From contig DUBX01000043.1 of assembly GCA_012960115.1 (NCBI GenBank), positions 123,439-171,990 on the forward strand: DNA of 48,552 nt, read 5' to 3'. This document shows positions 38,611 to 47,619 of the stretch, piece by piece. The DNA comes from Porticoccaceae bacterium. GTDB lineage: Bacteria > Pseudomonadota > Gammaproteobacteria > Pseudomonadales > Porticoccaceae. Below the pieces are notes generated by a model. It made no database searches and had not been told where the DNA came from. It saw only the letters and a list, made by a program, of their open reading frames with translations. Made by a program: the position numbers and the translations under genes. Numbering within the stretch: the first letter of the stretch is position 1; every line of letters begins with the position of its first letter.

Positions 38611-39096
38611 TCAATGCGAAATATTTTCAACGTGGCGTTTTAATTTACCTAAACTCTCGGCAATTTTTAGCAGGTCCTGATGATCCCCGCGCTCGCTCCA
38701 AATAGCGCCCACATCAGCTTCTGTTGCAATAATTGCTGTCACGTTTAACGGCAGTTCAGGTAATATTTCTAATAATATTTCATGCCAACTTAAATCGGCC
38801 TCACTTTGTACCCACTGCCAACCAGTCCAAGGTGATTCCCACCCTCGCTGACTAAATCGATGGATCACCCAATTTCGTTGGCCACCTGAACCTTCCCACC
38901 GCATTTTATAACAAACAGCCTCTAAAGCAATTTCCGACTCCCTAGCATCAGGCCTTCGATGCAGGCTAACCCGAATATTTACTGCCGCCGCACCACTACG
39001 CAACTCCGCCAATCTCTTTTGGTAGGGCGATTGTTTAAACCACATCAAGGGTGAGAGGACGACGGCAATAATAAATATGATTAACAACCACGCCAT
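38611..39096 (-). CDS. Hypothetical membrane-anchored protein
   Basis: A 161-residue protein with one N-terminal helix (MAWLLIIFIIAVVLSPLMWF) and a short basic stretch after it, then a soluble domain with no motif I can name. The region WVIHRFSQRGWESPWTGWQWVQ is rich in tryptophan. It is probably an inner-membrane protein with a cytoplasmic domain, since positive residues follow the helix. It lies upstream of topA on the same strand and diverges from the Usp gene. Function unknown. Confidence 0.7.
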   Translation of the reverse strand: MAWLLIIFIIAVVLSPLMWFKQSPYQKRLAELRSGAAAVNIRVSLHRRPDARESEIALEAVCYKMRWEGSGGQRNWVIHRFSQRGWESPWTGWQWVQSEADLSWHEILLEILPELPLNVTAIIATEADVGAIWSERGDHQDLLKIAESLGKLKRHVENISH

Positions 39097-39192
39097 TAAC
39101 TACTACTCTTATAATAAGACCGCGAAAAATTATTGCTTTTAAAAGCCATAGTATTTAATACTACAAGCAAACAACCTAAAGGGTACACCACT

Positions 39193-39627
39193 ATGTCGTC
39201 CTACAAACATATATTGGTCGGATTAGACCTATCGCCAGAATCTCAGCAAGTGATAGACCGAGTCAAATTTCTCTTTTCTAACACCCAGACAAAAATATCG
39301 ATTTGCCATATTTTTGAACCCTTAGCCTTCACATACGGTGGAGACATACCCGTAGATCTATCGGACGTGCAGACTCAACTAACAGATCAGGCCAATCTGC
39401 GCCTCTCAATACTAGGTGCCGACCTGGGTGTTGACCCGGCAGATCAGCATGTCATTTTGGGTCATCCTGCCCAGGAGATGCACAGCATGGCTAACGCTGA
39501 AAATATTGAATTAATTGTTGTGGGTAGCCATGGCAGACATGGTTTATCGTTAATTTTTGGATCAACCAGTAATTCAGTACTTCATGGCGCCCAATGTGAT
39601 GTGCTAGCCGTACGAATCAAAAGCTAG
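39193..39627 (+). CDS. Universal stress protein (UspA family)
   Basis: A 144-residue UspA-fold protein, the length of E. coli UspA. It starts MSSYKHILVGLDLSPES. The nucleotide loop near the end, GSHGRHGLSLIFGSTS, approximates the G-x2-G-x9-G(S/T) ATP signature with eight spacer residues in place of nine. The open frame reaches back to a TTG at 39133, but the ATG at 39193 has an AAGGG element upstream and gives the family start. It is divergent from the 161-residue unknown. Its specific stress role is not evident. Confidence 0.9.
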   Translation: MSSYKHILVGLDLSPESQQVIDRVKFLFSNTQTKISICHIFEPLAFTYGGDIPVDLSDVQTQLTDQANLRLSILGADLGVDPADQHVILGHPAQEMHSMANAENIELIVVGSHGRHGLSLIFGSTSNSVLHGAQCDVLAVRIKS

Positions 39628-39750
39628 ACGGGCGTTTGAGAATTAAAACATTTCACACTAAGAGGTTATTTTCTAAATAGACCGTCGTCGTCAGTGACAT
39701 TGCTATTTAATTATTTACAATACAGTCCTCCTAAATACGAGCTGTATCCG

Positions 39751-40548
39751 ATGTTAATTGATATTGGTGTTAACCTTTCTAACCAACAATTTAAGAACCG
39801 CATTGCCGATGTTTTGGAGCGAGCTTTATCAGCTGGCGTTAAAAAGATTATTCTAACCGGCACTTCTATTAGCGAGAGCCAAACTGTGGTTGCTCTTTGT
39901 GATGAATACCAATCTCAATTCCCTAATATGCTCTATGCCACGGCAGGTATTCACCCCCACGAGGCTAAATCTTGGGATACAGCTTCTCGCAGCTGTCTTA
40001 AAGAACTAGCAAACCACCCCTCAGTAGTCGCTATTGGAGAGACCGGGCTGGATTTCAATCGCAATTTATCGTTGCAAAAAGACCAAGAAATGGCCTTTGA
40101 AGCGCAACTTGAGCTCGCCACCGAGCTAAAAGTGCCATTATTTTTGCACGAACGCGATGCCGCCAAGCGCCAACTTGAGATCTTAACCTACCATCGTGAG
40201 TCGATACCCAAGGCCGTCATTCACTGCTTTACCGGTGACAAAAAAACTCTTTTTAATTACTTAGACTTAGATCTCTATATTGGCATTACTGGTTGGGTCT
40301 GCGACGAGCGCCGCGGTCAAGAGCTACAAAAATTAGTAAAAAACATTCCATTAGACCGATTGATGGTAGAAACCGATGCTCCCTATTTGCTGCCGAGAAA
40401 CATGAACCCATTGCCAAAAAATCGACGGAATGAACCCGCTTTTTTAAAGCACATCGTCAAATGTATTTCTGACAACAGAGAGGAACCTGAAGATATTATT
40501 CGTCAAATGACCACTGCGACCGCATTAGATTTCTTTGCGTTGAACTAA
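39751..40548 (+). CDS. tatD: TatD family metal-dependent 3'-5' nuclease
   Basis: A cytoplasmic TIM-barrel DNase of 265 residues. It begins MLIDIGVNLSNQQFK and includes AGIHPHEAK, GETGLDFNRN, HCFTGDKKT, ITGWVCDERRG and ETDAPYLLPRN, a set that matches TatD itself rather than YcfH or YjjV. The metal-binding histidines and the D of ETDAP are present. The frame opens upstream at GTG 39694. The ATG at 39751 fits the family start, though its ribosome-binding site is weak. It is separated from the tat operon here, as in many genomes. Confidence 0.93.
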   Translation: MLIDIGVNLSNQQFKNRIADVLERALSAGVKKIILTGTSISESQTVVALCDEYQSQFPNMLYATAGIHPHEAKSWDTASRSCLKELANHPSVVAIGETGLDFNRNLSLQKDQEMAFEAQLELATELKVPLFLHERDAAKRQLEILTYHRESIPKAVIHCFTGDKKTLFNYLDLDLYIGITGWVCDERRGQELQKLVKNIPLDRLMVETDAPYLLPRNMNPLPKNRRNEPAFLKHIVKCISDNREEPEDIIRQMTTATALDFFALN

Positions 40549-40555
40549 CGCCCAA

Positions 40556-41029
40556 CTATAGATCAAGGCTAAAGCTAGCCCCTACAGACAAAATGCCGCT
40601 ACCTCTTACTTGAGCGCGGAGACCTCCCTTGCCAACCAACTCTGGCAGAATACTGACCCCTAGACGCCGTTGCAGACTAGCGCATGGTTCGCATAGCCTT
40701 ACACCGTAGAGGCTTATCCCATTGATTGTGAAATACTGGCCCTCTAAGTCATTTAAACGCACACCTTTAGTAATTAAATTGCGACGGAAGTCACTCTCAT
40801 GAAAACTGTTACCATTTCCCTTATTGAAGCTTTCGATCACCTCAGATTCGATCAAAGTAAGCTCAAAATCAGGCTGGCCTTTATAGGTTGACCTGTTTCT
40901 CCCGGTCTCAGAATAATAGCGATCGCCAACAATACCTTTACCCGCCTTCAAGGCAATTTTTGCACGGCCCGTCATAAAGCCCCCCATTGTCGGAGCGATG
41001 TAGATTCCCGTTATTGTTTTACTAGACAT
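40556..41029 (-). CDS. MOSC domain protein
   Basis: A 157-residue stand-alone MOSC domain, a fold related to the sulfur-carrying C-terminal domain of molybdenum-cofactor sulfurases. The conserved GIVGDRYY, LTLIESEVIE, FRRNLITKG and the cysteine region VRLCEPCASLQ (C110-C120 area) are visible; the latter includes the conserved persulfide cysteine. Proteins like YiiM act in N-hydroxylated base detoxification. The substrate here is unknown. It is 14 bases downstream of the HD-domain gene, on the same strand. Confidence 0.85.
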   Translation of the reverse strand: MSSKTITGIYIAPTMGGFMTGRAKIALKAGKGIVGDRYYSETGRNRSTYKGQPDFELTLIESEVIESFNKGNGNSFHESDFRRNLITKGVRLNDLEGQYFTINGISLYGVRLCEPCASLQRRLGVSILPELVGKGGLRAQVRGSGILSVGASFSLDL

Positions 41030-41043
41030 CGTGAAAGTTTCTC

Positions 41044-41616
41044 TTAATTGTCGGTTAAAACTTTATAAATGCTATTTTTAGGCTGGCTAAAAACCCGCCT
41101 AAGTATCGGCTCAAATGTGGAGAGAGACAATTCCGGGACGTCCGGATCAAAGGAAGGGTCATCGTATTTAGCAATAAACCGTGCAGTCCGCTTAAAATGA
41201 TCAGTTTCACGAAATTGATCGCGCATGTTGCGGTCAGCTCCAAGAAAATGAAAGAAGTTGTAGCCTTGGAAAATTGCATGATGCTTGATCATCCAATGAT
41301 TCTCCTCGGACACGTAAGGCTGTAAAATTGCTGCGGCCACATCGGCGTGGTTTGCACTGCCTAGAGTATCGCCAATATCGTGCAAAAGAGCACAGGTGAC
41401 ATACTCGTCGTCCTCTCCCGCCTCTGCCGCCCTGTGTGCCGTCTGCAGTGAGTGCTGAAGGCGATCCACGGCAAATCCGCCATAGTCCCCAGTTAACAGC
41501 TCCATATGGCTAAGAATGCGATCTGGGAGCTTTTTGAAAAACTTCATTTGCTCCGGCACAATGACGGCCCAATCTTCAGCTGTACTCTGTGACATTTTAG
41601 TAAACGTAGCTTTCAT
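41044..41616 (-). CDS. HD-domain protein, possible PhnZ/TmpB-type oxygenase
   Basis: A 190-residue soluble protein. Metal-ligand pattern: H55 in LQHSLQTA, H79-D80 in LLHDIGD, H90 in NHADVAA, H112/H113 in KHHAIFQGY and D152/D153 in KYDDPSFDP. The order H...HD...H...H...D is that of HD proteins with a dinuclear metal centre, including the mixed-valence diiron oxygenases PhnZ and TmpB. An ordinary phosphohydrolase is equally possible. The frame opens at ATG 41659-41661, but the ATG at 41614-41616 has a GGAG eight bases before it. It diverges from the SDR gene and precedes MOSC. Confidence 0.78.
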   Translation of the reverse strand: MKATFTKMSQSTAEDWAVIVPEQMKFFKKLPDRILSHMELLTGDYGGFAVDRLQHSLQTAHRAAEAGEDDEYVTCALLHDIGDTLGSANHADVAAAILQPYVSEENHWMIKHHAIFQGYNFFHFLGADRNMRDQFRETDHFKRTARFIAKYDDPSFDPDVPELSLSTFEPILRRVFSQPKNSIYKVLTDN

Positions 41617-41773
41617 AGGAGTTACTCCGAGGTCTCTTATTGATTTTGGCCCGTTTGTCATACCAAGCTATATCAAATATTAGCAGTAAGGGCTGTATTT
41701 TCCTACCGAATTAATCATACTGATCCCCTTAATAAAATGACCAACCTAGCTATGACCGAACAAGGAGTATTGA

Positions 41774-42544
41774 ATGGCTAAATCAACCAACCCTGTAGCA
41801 ATAATCACCGGCGGTAGCCGAGGCGTTGGCGAGGCAACGGCGCTTTTACTGGCATCAAAGGGCTGGAATATTACGGTTACCTGTACTAGCTCAATGAGCC
41901 AGGCTGAAGAGGTCGTAGCCTTGTGCCAAGATCTTGGCGTTGAAGCCCAAGCTTTGCAGGCCGATGTTTCTGACAATCAAGCATGTCTCAGTACCGTTGA
42001 ACAAACCATACAAAAATGGGGCCGCCTAGATTGCTTGGTTAATAATGCCGGCACCACCAAGTTTGCGTTTAACCACGGTGATTTAGACGCTCTGGATGGC
42101 GATGATTTTTTACATATTTATAACGTTAATGTTGTTGGGCCCTTCCAAATGGTAAAAGCGTGCCGCCAACATTTGATACACAGTGACAACCCCAATGTAA
42201 TTAATGTCTCATCTATTGCAGGCATTAAAGGTATTGGTAGCTGTTTGGCCTACGCGTCATCAAAAGGAGCCCTTAATACGATGACAAAATCCATGGCTAG
42301 AAATTTAGGCCCCATTAGGGTTAATGCGGTGTGTCCAGGCTTTATTCAAGGCGAATGGCTGCGCAAAGGGTTAGGTAGCGACAATTATGATGCCGCTCTG
42401 GCTAACATCGAAAAAACAACGCCCTTAGGACTTGCCGTGACTGCCAATCAGGTTGCAGAATCTATATACAATCTGATGGCGTTATCAACCGTCGTTACTG
42501 GAGAAACCATACTGCTCGATGGAGGATTCCATCTCACCATTTAA
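41774..42544 (+). CDS. Short-chain dehydrogenase/reductase (FabG-like)
   Basis: A classical SDR of 256 residues: cofactor motif TGGSRGVGE (12-20), NNAG (90-93), catalytic S147 in VINVSSIAG, Y160 and K164 in YASSKGAL, and the C-terminal GETILLDGGF. The second residue after the glycine motif is arginine, which often means NADP(H). An AAGGAG-like site precedes the ATG. It may reduce a 3-oxoacyl or sugar substrate, but nothing in the sequence decides this. It lies divergent to the HD gene and convergent with the GH3 gene. Confidence 0.9.
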   Translation: MAKSTNPVAIITGGSRGVGEATALLLASKGWNITVTCTSSMSQAEEVVALCQDLGVEAQALQADVSDNQACLSTVEQTIQKWGRLDCLVNNAGTTKFAFNHGDLDALDGDDFLHIYNVNVVGPFQMVKACRQHLIHSDNPNVINVSSIAGIKGIGSCLAYASSKGALNTMTKSMARNLGPIRVNAVCPGFIQGEWLRKGLGSDNYDAALANIEKTTPLGLAVTANQVAESIYNLMALSTVVTGETILLDGGFHLTI

Positions 42545-42582
42545 ATTTACACAAAAAATAGAGAGCGCCATCAGTACACTTT

Positions 42583-45096
42583 CTAACTGCAGTTGATCAG
42601 CGAATTTTCAGGCGCATTTGCTGTCACTCTTGCGTCTCTAAAGGTTACCGCAAAAGCCTCGGTGGTAAGCAAGACAAGCGGTGTTGTTACCTTTGCAAGG
42701 TTTACCCCAAGTTTACGAAAGCAGCTAAGGCTGATACCTGCTCGAGTCCACTGACCTTCTGGCAAAGACCGAAAAAATGCACTCATATCCAACGACCCAG
42801 AACAGGGATATCCGCAATCCATTCTTTGCTCCACCCGTCCAAGCGGATGTTTATCAACCTTAAACTCCATCATAAGGGCACCCTCGCTGTCGGCCAGTAA
42901 CGTCAGATCTGCAGGTACTTCGCTCTGCCAGTAAAACTGACTCTCTTCCCCACCAGTCCAAGTAAGCGCTCTAGAATCTTCTTGCACGGCACCGTCAACC
43001 GTCATGACTGTTAAGGCACCACTAGCCGTTGACGTTTGCGTGCCTGTCACCAGCTTTCGCCACTCGTTAACGTCCCCCACATAGGCCTTCCATGGATCAC
43101 GGCTACTACCGCTAAAAATAATTTTTTCTGTTACCGAACCCTCAGACGAAGGCTTTTCGTTAAGACTGCCTCTCAACAACGCTCTGGATCCATAGCTCAT
43201 CCCTTGCCCTAAGGGTACTAAATTATCAATGACCGCCAGTGACACCTCCGCTGGATTAATCTCTCGATTAGGCCAGTTAAAAGGCAGGCGCCCGGTAAAA
43301 TCATAACGAGGCTTATTCTGGCGATCTGCCACTAATACGTCTGCTATCCCTCCGCCCTCTGTTCCAGGCAACCAAGCAACAACAAAGGCGTCAGCGCTAT
43401 TAATCTCAGCGTTCATCCACAGCGGACGACCCGTCAAAAATATCGCCACGACAGGAATATTTTTGGCTTGGAATTTTCGCAATAGCTCAAGGTCAACTGT
43501 TAGTCCGTCACGATAAATCAAGGAATGCACGTCGCCCTGACCTTCCGCGTAGGGCTCTTCACCAAACACAACAACAGCAACATCGGGTTCCTTAACCCAA
43601 GTTCCATCATCACTTAGTTCAGTGGAACCACCAATATCACCCACCGCATCACGTAAACCTGCATAGATGCTGGTTGCACCAGGAAAATCACTATTTTTGT
43701 TCTCAGTGCCTTGCCAGGTTATCGTCCAGCCACCATTTTGCTTTCCAATATTATCCGCACCGTCACCCGTAACAAGCACATGCTGCTTCGCCTTTAAAGG
43801 CAAGACTTGTTTCTTGTTTTTAAGTAACACCAATGACTTGCGCACTGCCTCACGGGCAACTGCACGATGTTCTGGCGCTCCAATTAGAGACTCTTGTCCA
43901 GCAATTTCTCTGGATGATGGTAGACCTTTTTCAAAAAGGCCTGCACGTATCTTTACTCTTAATATTCGACTTACCGCATCATCAATGCGATCTATAGAAA
44001 TCTCGCCTTCTTTCACCTGTGCTAAGGTATTTTGTAGAAAGGCCTTCCATTTTTTGGGTACCATGACCATATCAACCCCGGCATTAATAGCCAGAGCACA
44101 ACTCTCATTGACGCAACCATCTACCTGACCAATGCCATTCCAATCACTAATAACAAATCCATCAAACCCCAATTTATCTTTTAAGATGTCGGTTAAAAGA
44201 AATTTGTGCCCATGAATTTTTATTCCATTCCAACTATTAAATGATGCCATGACAGTCTGTACGCCAGCTTCCAAGGCGCTAAAATAACCCTGCCCATGAT
44301 CATTCAGTAATTGCTCTAAATCAACTCTAGTGTCTCCCTGATCAATACCTCTATAGGTCCCGCCATCTCCAATAAAATGCTTGGCCGTCGCAATCACTCG
44401 TTGCTCATTTGTTCGCAAATCCCCTGGCCCTCCCTGAAGTCCAGTGACCATTTCTCCCGCATAGGCTTTGATGATTGGCGCCTCACTACTGTATCCCTCA
44501 TAGGTTCGGCCCCAACGGCTGTCTTTCACCACTGCCACAGTCGGTGCAAACACCCAATCAATTCCAGTGACGGCTACCTCACGGGCGGTGATCGCACCAA
44601 TCTTTCTCATCAAGCCAGGATCATTAGTCGCTCCCAGAGCAATATTGTGGGGGAACAGTGTCGCGCCGATAACGTTGTTGTGACCATGAACAGCATCAGT
44701 TCCCCACACTACTGGAATACCTGCCCCACCTTGTGATTTATCCAACGACGCCAAGTAATATCGATCAGAAAGATCCAGCCAGTCACTGACCGTGGAGTTT
44801 TTCTGACCGTTAGGGAACGAACCACCGCCATTGAGGATAGAGCCCAGATAATATCTGGTGACATCTTCAGGGGTAACTTCCTTAATTTCACCCTGCACCA
44901 TCTGACCGACTTTTTGCTCTAACGTCATGTCCTTCAAAATGCTCGCAACCCGAATCTCAACATCCTCATTAACTGCTAATTTTGCCCACGCTATTTGTGA
45001 CAGGCAGCAAGCTAAAAATACTAGCACGACAGCTAAACATCTTCTGGTTGACATATTAGGGAGAGGGATACTCAAAAAGCGACTCTGGCCGGGCAT
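42583..45096 (-). CDS. Secreted GH3 beta-glucosidase (ExoP-like exo-1,3/1,4-glucanase)
   Basis: A family 3 glycoside hydrolase of 837 residues with signal peptide MSTRRCLAVVLVFLACCLSQIAWA (cleavage after about residue 38). The (beta/alpha)8 domain contains GIPVVWGTDAVHGHNNV, DSRWGRTYEGY, KHFIGDGGT and the nucleophile aspartate in GFVISDWNG (D318). The second domain has LVLLKNKKQVLPL and AVVVFGEEPYAEGQGD, the acid/base region. A C-terminal beta-sandwich of about 190 residues resembles that of Pseudoalteromonas ExoP. It should cut beta-1,3/1,4 glucans or cello-oligosaccharides. I use ATG 45094-45096, nine bases after AAGGA; the ATG at 45105 abuts it. Cysteines suggest export. Family assignment is sound, linkage is not. 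Confidence 0.93.
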   Translation of the reverse strand: MPGQSRFLSIPLPNMSTRRCLAVVLVFLACCLSQIAWAKLAVNEDVEIRVASILKDMTLEQKVGQMVQGEIKEVTPEDVTRYYLGSILNGGGSFPNGQKNSTVSDWLDLSDRYYLASLDKSQGGAGIPVVWGTDAVHGHNNVIGATLFPHNIALGATNDPGLMRKIGAITAREVAVTGIDWVFAPTVAVVKDSRWGRTYEGYSSEAPIIKAYAGEMVTGLQGGPGDLRTNEQRVIATAKHFIGDGGTYRGIDQGDTRVDLEQLLNDHGQGYFSALEAGVQTVMASFNSWNGIKIHGHKFLLTDILKDKLGFDGFVISDWNGIGQVDGCVNESCALAINAGVDMVMVPKKWKAFLQNTLAQVKEGEISIDRIDDAVSRILRVKIRAGLFEKGLPSSREIAGQESLIGAPEHRAVAREAVRKSLVLLKNKKQVLPLKAKQHVLVTGDGADNIGKQNGGWTITWQGTENKNSDFPGATSIYAGLRDAVGDIGGSTELSDDGTWVKEPDVAVVVFGEEPYAEGQGDVHSLIYRDGLTVDLELLRKFQAKNIPVVAIFLTGRPLWMNAEINSADAFVVAWLPGTEGGGIADVLVADRQNKPRYDFTGRLPFNWPNREINPAEVSLAVIDNLVPLGQGMSYGSRALLRGSLNEKPSSEGSVTEKIIFSGSSRDPWKAYVGDVNEWRKLVTGTQTSTASGALTVMTVDGAVQEDSRALTWTGGEESQFYWQSEVPADLTLLADSEGALMMEFKVDKHPLGRVEQRMDCGYPCSGSLDMSAFFRSLPEGQWTRAGISLSCFRKLGVNLAKVTTPLVLLTTEAFAVTFRDARVTANAPENSLINCS

Positions 45097-45481
45097 TAAC
45101 GTCATTCCTTTTTACTATAACTGTAACTTCATTACTTTTTTAATCACTAAGGGCGCAAACTACCACTAAAGAAAAACCTAGTGGAGGTATCAATTATACG
45201 GTCCCTAGACACACGAAAAGGACAATCAAAACGGTACAATCCTGATCATTACACCGAAAACTATAACCAGATTAGTATCAGGACTGAGCCACTACAATTA
45301 TCGTCAATTAGGCTATTTGGCCTAACCTCGATCTATGAGTTATTCTCCAATCAATAATTTCATGACGCAAAGCCCAACGGAAGACCCCGTGCGACAGCAC
45401 GTTTCTATAGTGCGATAAAGAGGGCTTATTGGTGCTTTAGGGATGGATTTGTCTAGCACTAAGGCTCAACTTCTAAAACAT
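45097..45481. other. Non-coding region between the LytTR regulator and the GH3 gene
   Basis: About 380 bases without a supported gene. CCACTA (45163-45168) and TAGTGG (45179-45184) form an inverted repeat with a 10-base spacer. ACCGTTTTG on the minus strand (45227-45235) resembles one LytTR-type half-site, but I see no properly spaced partner. CGTGC and GCACG (45388-45401) form a small hairpin. Confidence 0.4.
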
Positions 45482-46291
45482 TCACCTAAACAGATTTCGA
45501 ATCGATTCTCTATAGTTACGGCTCACTTTAAGCGTTTCACCCGCAGACAATTCCAGCAAGCTACCACCTTTTGGCAGCGGTGTAATGCTAACAACGCGCT
45601 GGACATTAACGATGGTCGATCGATGTATCCGAACAAATAGCTTGTCGTCCAACTTTTCCATTAACTCGCCCAGAGTAATTCGTATAACGTGAGTCTCACC
45701 TAAGGCGTGAACACACATGTAATCACCCGCAGCGTCTACCCAGTCAATATCGTCAAACAGTATAACTTTTACGACGCCAGAGTCACGCACGAGAAGTTTA
45801 CCTCTAATACTTGCTGAAGCAGGCTCATGAGACGAATCCTTTCCTGAAGCGCCAGCAGAAGCCCTCTCGGCTATCGCACCAATAGCACCAATCAGGGGCG
45901 CTTTATAGCTCTCCGCCCGATTGTCCTGCAATCGATCAATAGCCCGATTTACCGCGCGGGTGACCCTCTCAGGATCTAAGGGCTTTAGAACATAATCGAC
46001 TGCATGTAGGTCAAAAGCATCTAGAGCATACTGATCAAAGGCAGTGACAAAAATAACCATCGGCATAACATCTGACTGCAACGCTTTAATGACTTCAAAT
46101 CCATTCATCCCAGGCATCTGAATATCTAAAAACATCAGTTCCGGACTCAGTTGAGAGGCCGCTAAAACAGCCTCGCGACCATTACGGCACTCTGCAACCA
46201 CATCAATATCGGCAAACTCCGTCAACATAGAGCGCAAGAAGTTAAGGGCCAAGGGCTCGTCATCTACAATAATGGTCTTCAGCTTAGGCAT
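45482..46291 (-). CDS. LytTR-family response regulator
   Basis: A 269-residue AlgR/LytR-type regulator. The receiver domain has DDE at 10-12, the phospho-acceptor D56 in MFLDIQMPG, T82 and K102 (YVLKPLD). A spacer of about 35 serine- and alanine-rich residues follows, and then the LytTR DNA-binding domain from about 165, with WVDAAGDYMCVHA, IHRSTIVNVQRV and the C-terminal LKVSRNYRESI. It is 24 bases downstream of the sensor kinase gene and is expected to be phosphorylated by it. Target genes are unknown; the GH3 gene is the next in the same direction. Confidence 0.93.
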   Translation of the reverse strand: MPKLKTIIVDDEPLALNFLRSMLTEFADIDVVAECRNGREAVLAASQLSPELMFLDIQMPGMNGFEVIKALQSDVMPMVIFVTAFDQYALDAFDLHAVDYVLKPLDPERVTRAVNRAIDRLQDNRAESYKAPLIGAIGAIAERASAGASGKDSSHEPASASIRGKLLVRDSGVVKVILFDDIDWVDAAGDYMCVHALGETHVIRITLGELMEKLDDKLFVRIHRSTIVNVQRVVSITPLPKGGSLLELSAGETLKVSRNYRESIRNLFR

Positions 46292-46315
46292 TTCATGGAC
46301 TCCTTTTCATGTTGC

Positions 46316-47473
46316 TTAACTATTAGGAATCATGTCTTCAAAGATTGACTCATTCTTTTCAAGAGGTAACTTCATACACACACTGATTCCACTAGACGAC
46401 TTATCTTTAATGTTAAAACTATAACTGTCACCATAAAACCCATGTAATCGATCAACAGTATTACGCAACCCTATACCAAGACTGGCACTATCATACTTAA
46501 AGGCTGGCATTCCAGGGCCCGTATCATCTAACTCGATGACCACATGATCTCCAGCGTGCCTTGCTTTGATCGTTATAGTTCCGCCCGCTTCCACTGGGGC
46601 AACTGCATACTTAATTGCATTCTCAGCCAGTGGTTGCAAAATAAGACTTGGGATTCTGATCGCCTCGGCTTTCGGGTCAACGTCAAAACATACTTTGAGT
46701 CGGTCACCAAAACGTGTTTTTTCAATGTCTAGATAAAGCTTAAGCGCCTCCAACTCTTCCCTTAAGGTAACCCGCCGAATGGGGTCATTATCCAAAGAGT
46801 ACCTTAAAAAGTTACTTAACTGCACGATCATAGAATTTGCTTTGACCGAATCTTTGTCTCTCACTAGTGAAGAAATAGCATTTAAAGTATTGAATAAAAA
46901 ATGTGGATTAAGCTGATATCGCAACATTTTGAGCTGCGCCTCATGAGCAACAGTCTCTGCTCTAGAACGCTTCAACTGCTCCTCCTTATTATCCGCAGCA
47001 AAACGAAGCAGGCTTGCATGCTCAGACTGCAGCAATTGATAATATTTAATACCGTGGTATAAAGCCGCCCACGAGACAAAAATAAAGATCGAGCCAAACA
47101 TCCAGCCACCAAAATCTGGCCATAATCCCTCCTCTCCCGTCATATACATAAATGTTGAGAGCCGTAATACCGCCCACATTCCAGAACAAACTAATACACC
47201 AACTAAAGTCAAAACAAACCTTAGCCAGAGTTTTATATCCCACAAATAATGCGCTAAGAACCTTAATGGCCAAGACACCGCCATGCCCAGCGCTGATTGC
47301 ACTAAAGTATGGGCAACATAGGTGAGCTGGGCCTGCTGGTCATACCAGAGAGTCAAACTAAAGAAACTCACCAACGACAGACCAGACCATCCTACTATTT
47401 GTAAAAATAAAAATTGGGCGTTAGAGTCTTGATAAAGTTTTGCTGCTAAGGGATGAAAATTAGTCTCTACCAT
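46316..47473 (-). CDS. LytS-type membrane sensor histidine kinase
   Basis: A 385-residue sensor. Four or so hydrophobic helices lie in residues 20-145 (YWSGLSLVSFFSLTLW region, LVGVLVCSGMWAVL, GSIFIFVSWAALY). The kinase part has RYQLNPHFLFNTLNAISSLV with the phosphorylated H191, then a region with LREELEALKLYLDIEKTRFG and an ATPase domain with N-box LQPLAENAIKYAV and GPGMP. This is the His_kinase/HATPase_c group of LytS, AlgZ and YehU. No periplasmic ligand domain is visible. A TTGACA-N17-TTTAAA promoter precedes it. It is co-transcribed with the LytTR regulator. Confidence 0.93.
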   Translation of the reverse strand: MVETNFHPLAAKLYQDSNAQFLFLQIVGWSGLSLVSFFSLTLWYDQQAQLTYVAHTLVQSALGMAVSWPLRFLAHYLWDIKLWLRFVLTLVGVLVCSGMWAVLRLSTFMYMTGEEGLWPDFGGWMFGSIFIFVSWAALYHGIKYYQLLQSEHASLLRFAADNKEEQLKRSRAETVAHEAQLKMLRYQLNPHFLFNTLNAISSLVRDKDSVKANSMIVQLSNFLRYSLDNDPIRRVTLREELEALKLYLDIEKTRFGDRLKVCFDVDPKAEAIRIPSLILQPLAENAIKYAVAPVEAGGTITIKARHAGDHVVIELDDTGPGMPAFKYDSASLGIGLRNTVDRLHGFYGDSYSFNIKDKSSSGISVCMKLPLEKNESIFEDMIPNS

Positions 47474-47488
47474 TATAATGGGCGCTCT

Positions 47489-47517
47489 TTTAAATCAATG
47501 GGTTTTTAGCCTGTCAA
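47489..47517 (-). promoter_or_regulatory. Sigma-70-like promoter of the kinase-regulator operon
   Basis: On the minus strand TTGACA (47512-47517), 17 bases, TTTAAA (47489-47494), about 15 bases from the ATG, which would give a very short leader. Confidence 0.5.
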
Positions 47518-47619
47518 AGTATCATAGACCAATATTCGTCCATGTATATAGATTAGACCTTTAATTATCCGTGGTATGAATATACTGATAAACTCCAACT
47601 TTATTATGGTGCGCTAACC

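Noticed and set aside
45388-45401. Terminator hairpin after the LytTR gene
   Set aside because: The CGTGC/GCACG hairpin is only five pairs with no U-run and lies about 80 bases away from the stop.
45329-45420. A 27-codon plus-strand frame beginning at an ATG in the GH3/LytTR gap
   Set aside because: No ribosome-binding site, no recognisable protein and no supporting context; short frames of this length are expected by chance.
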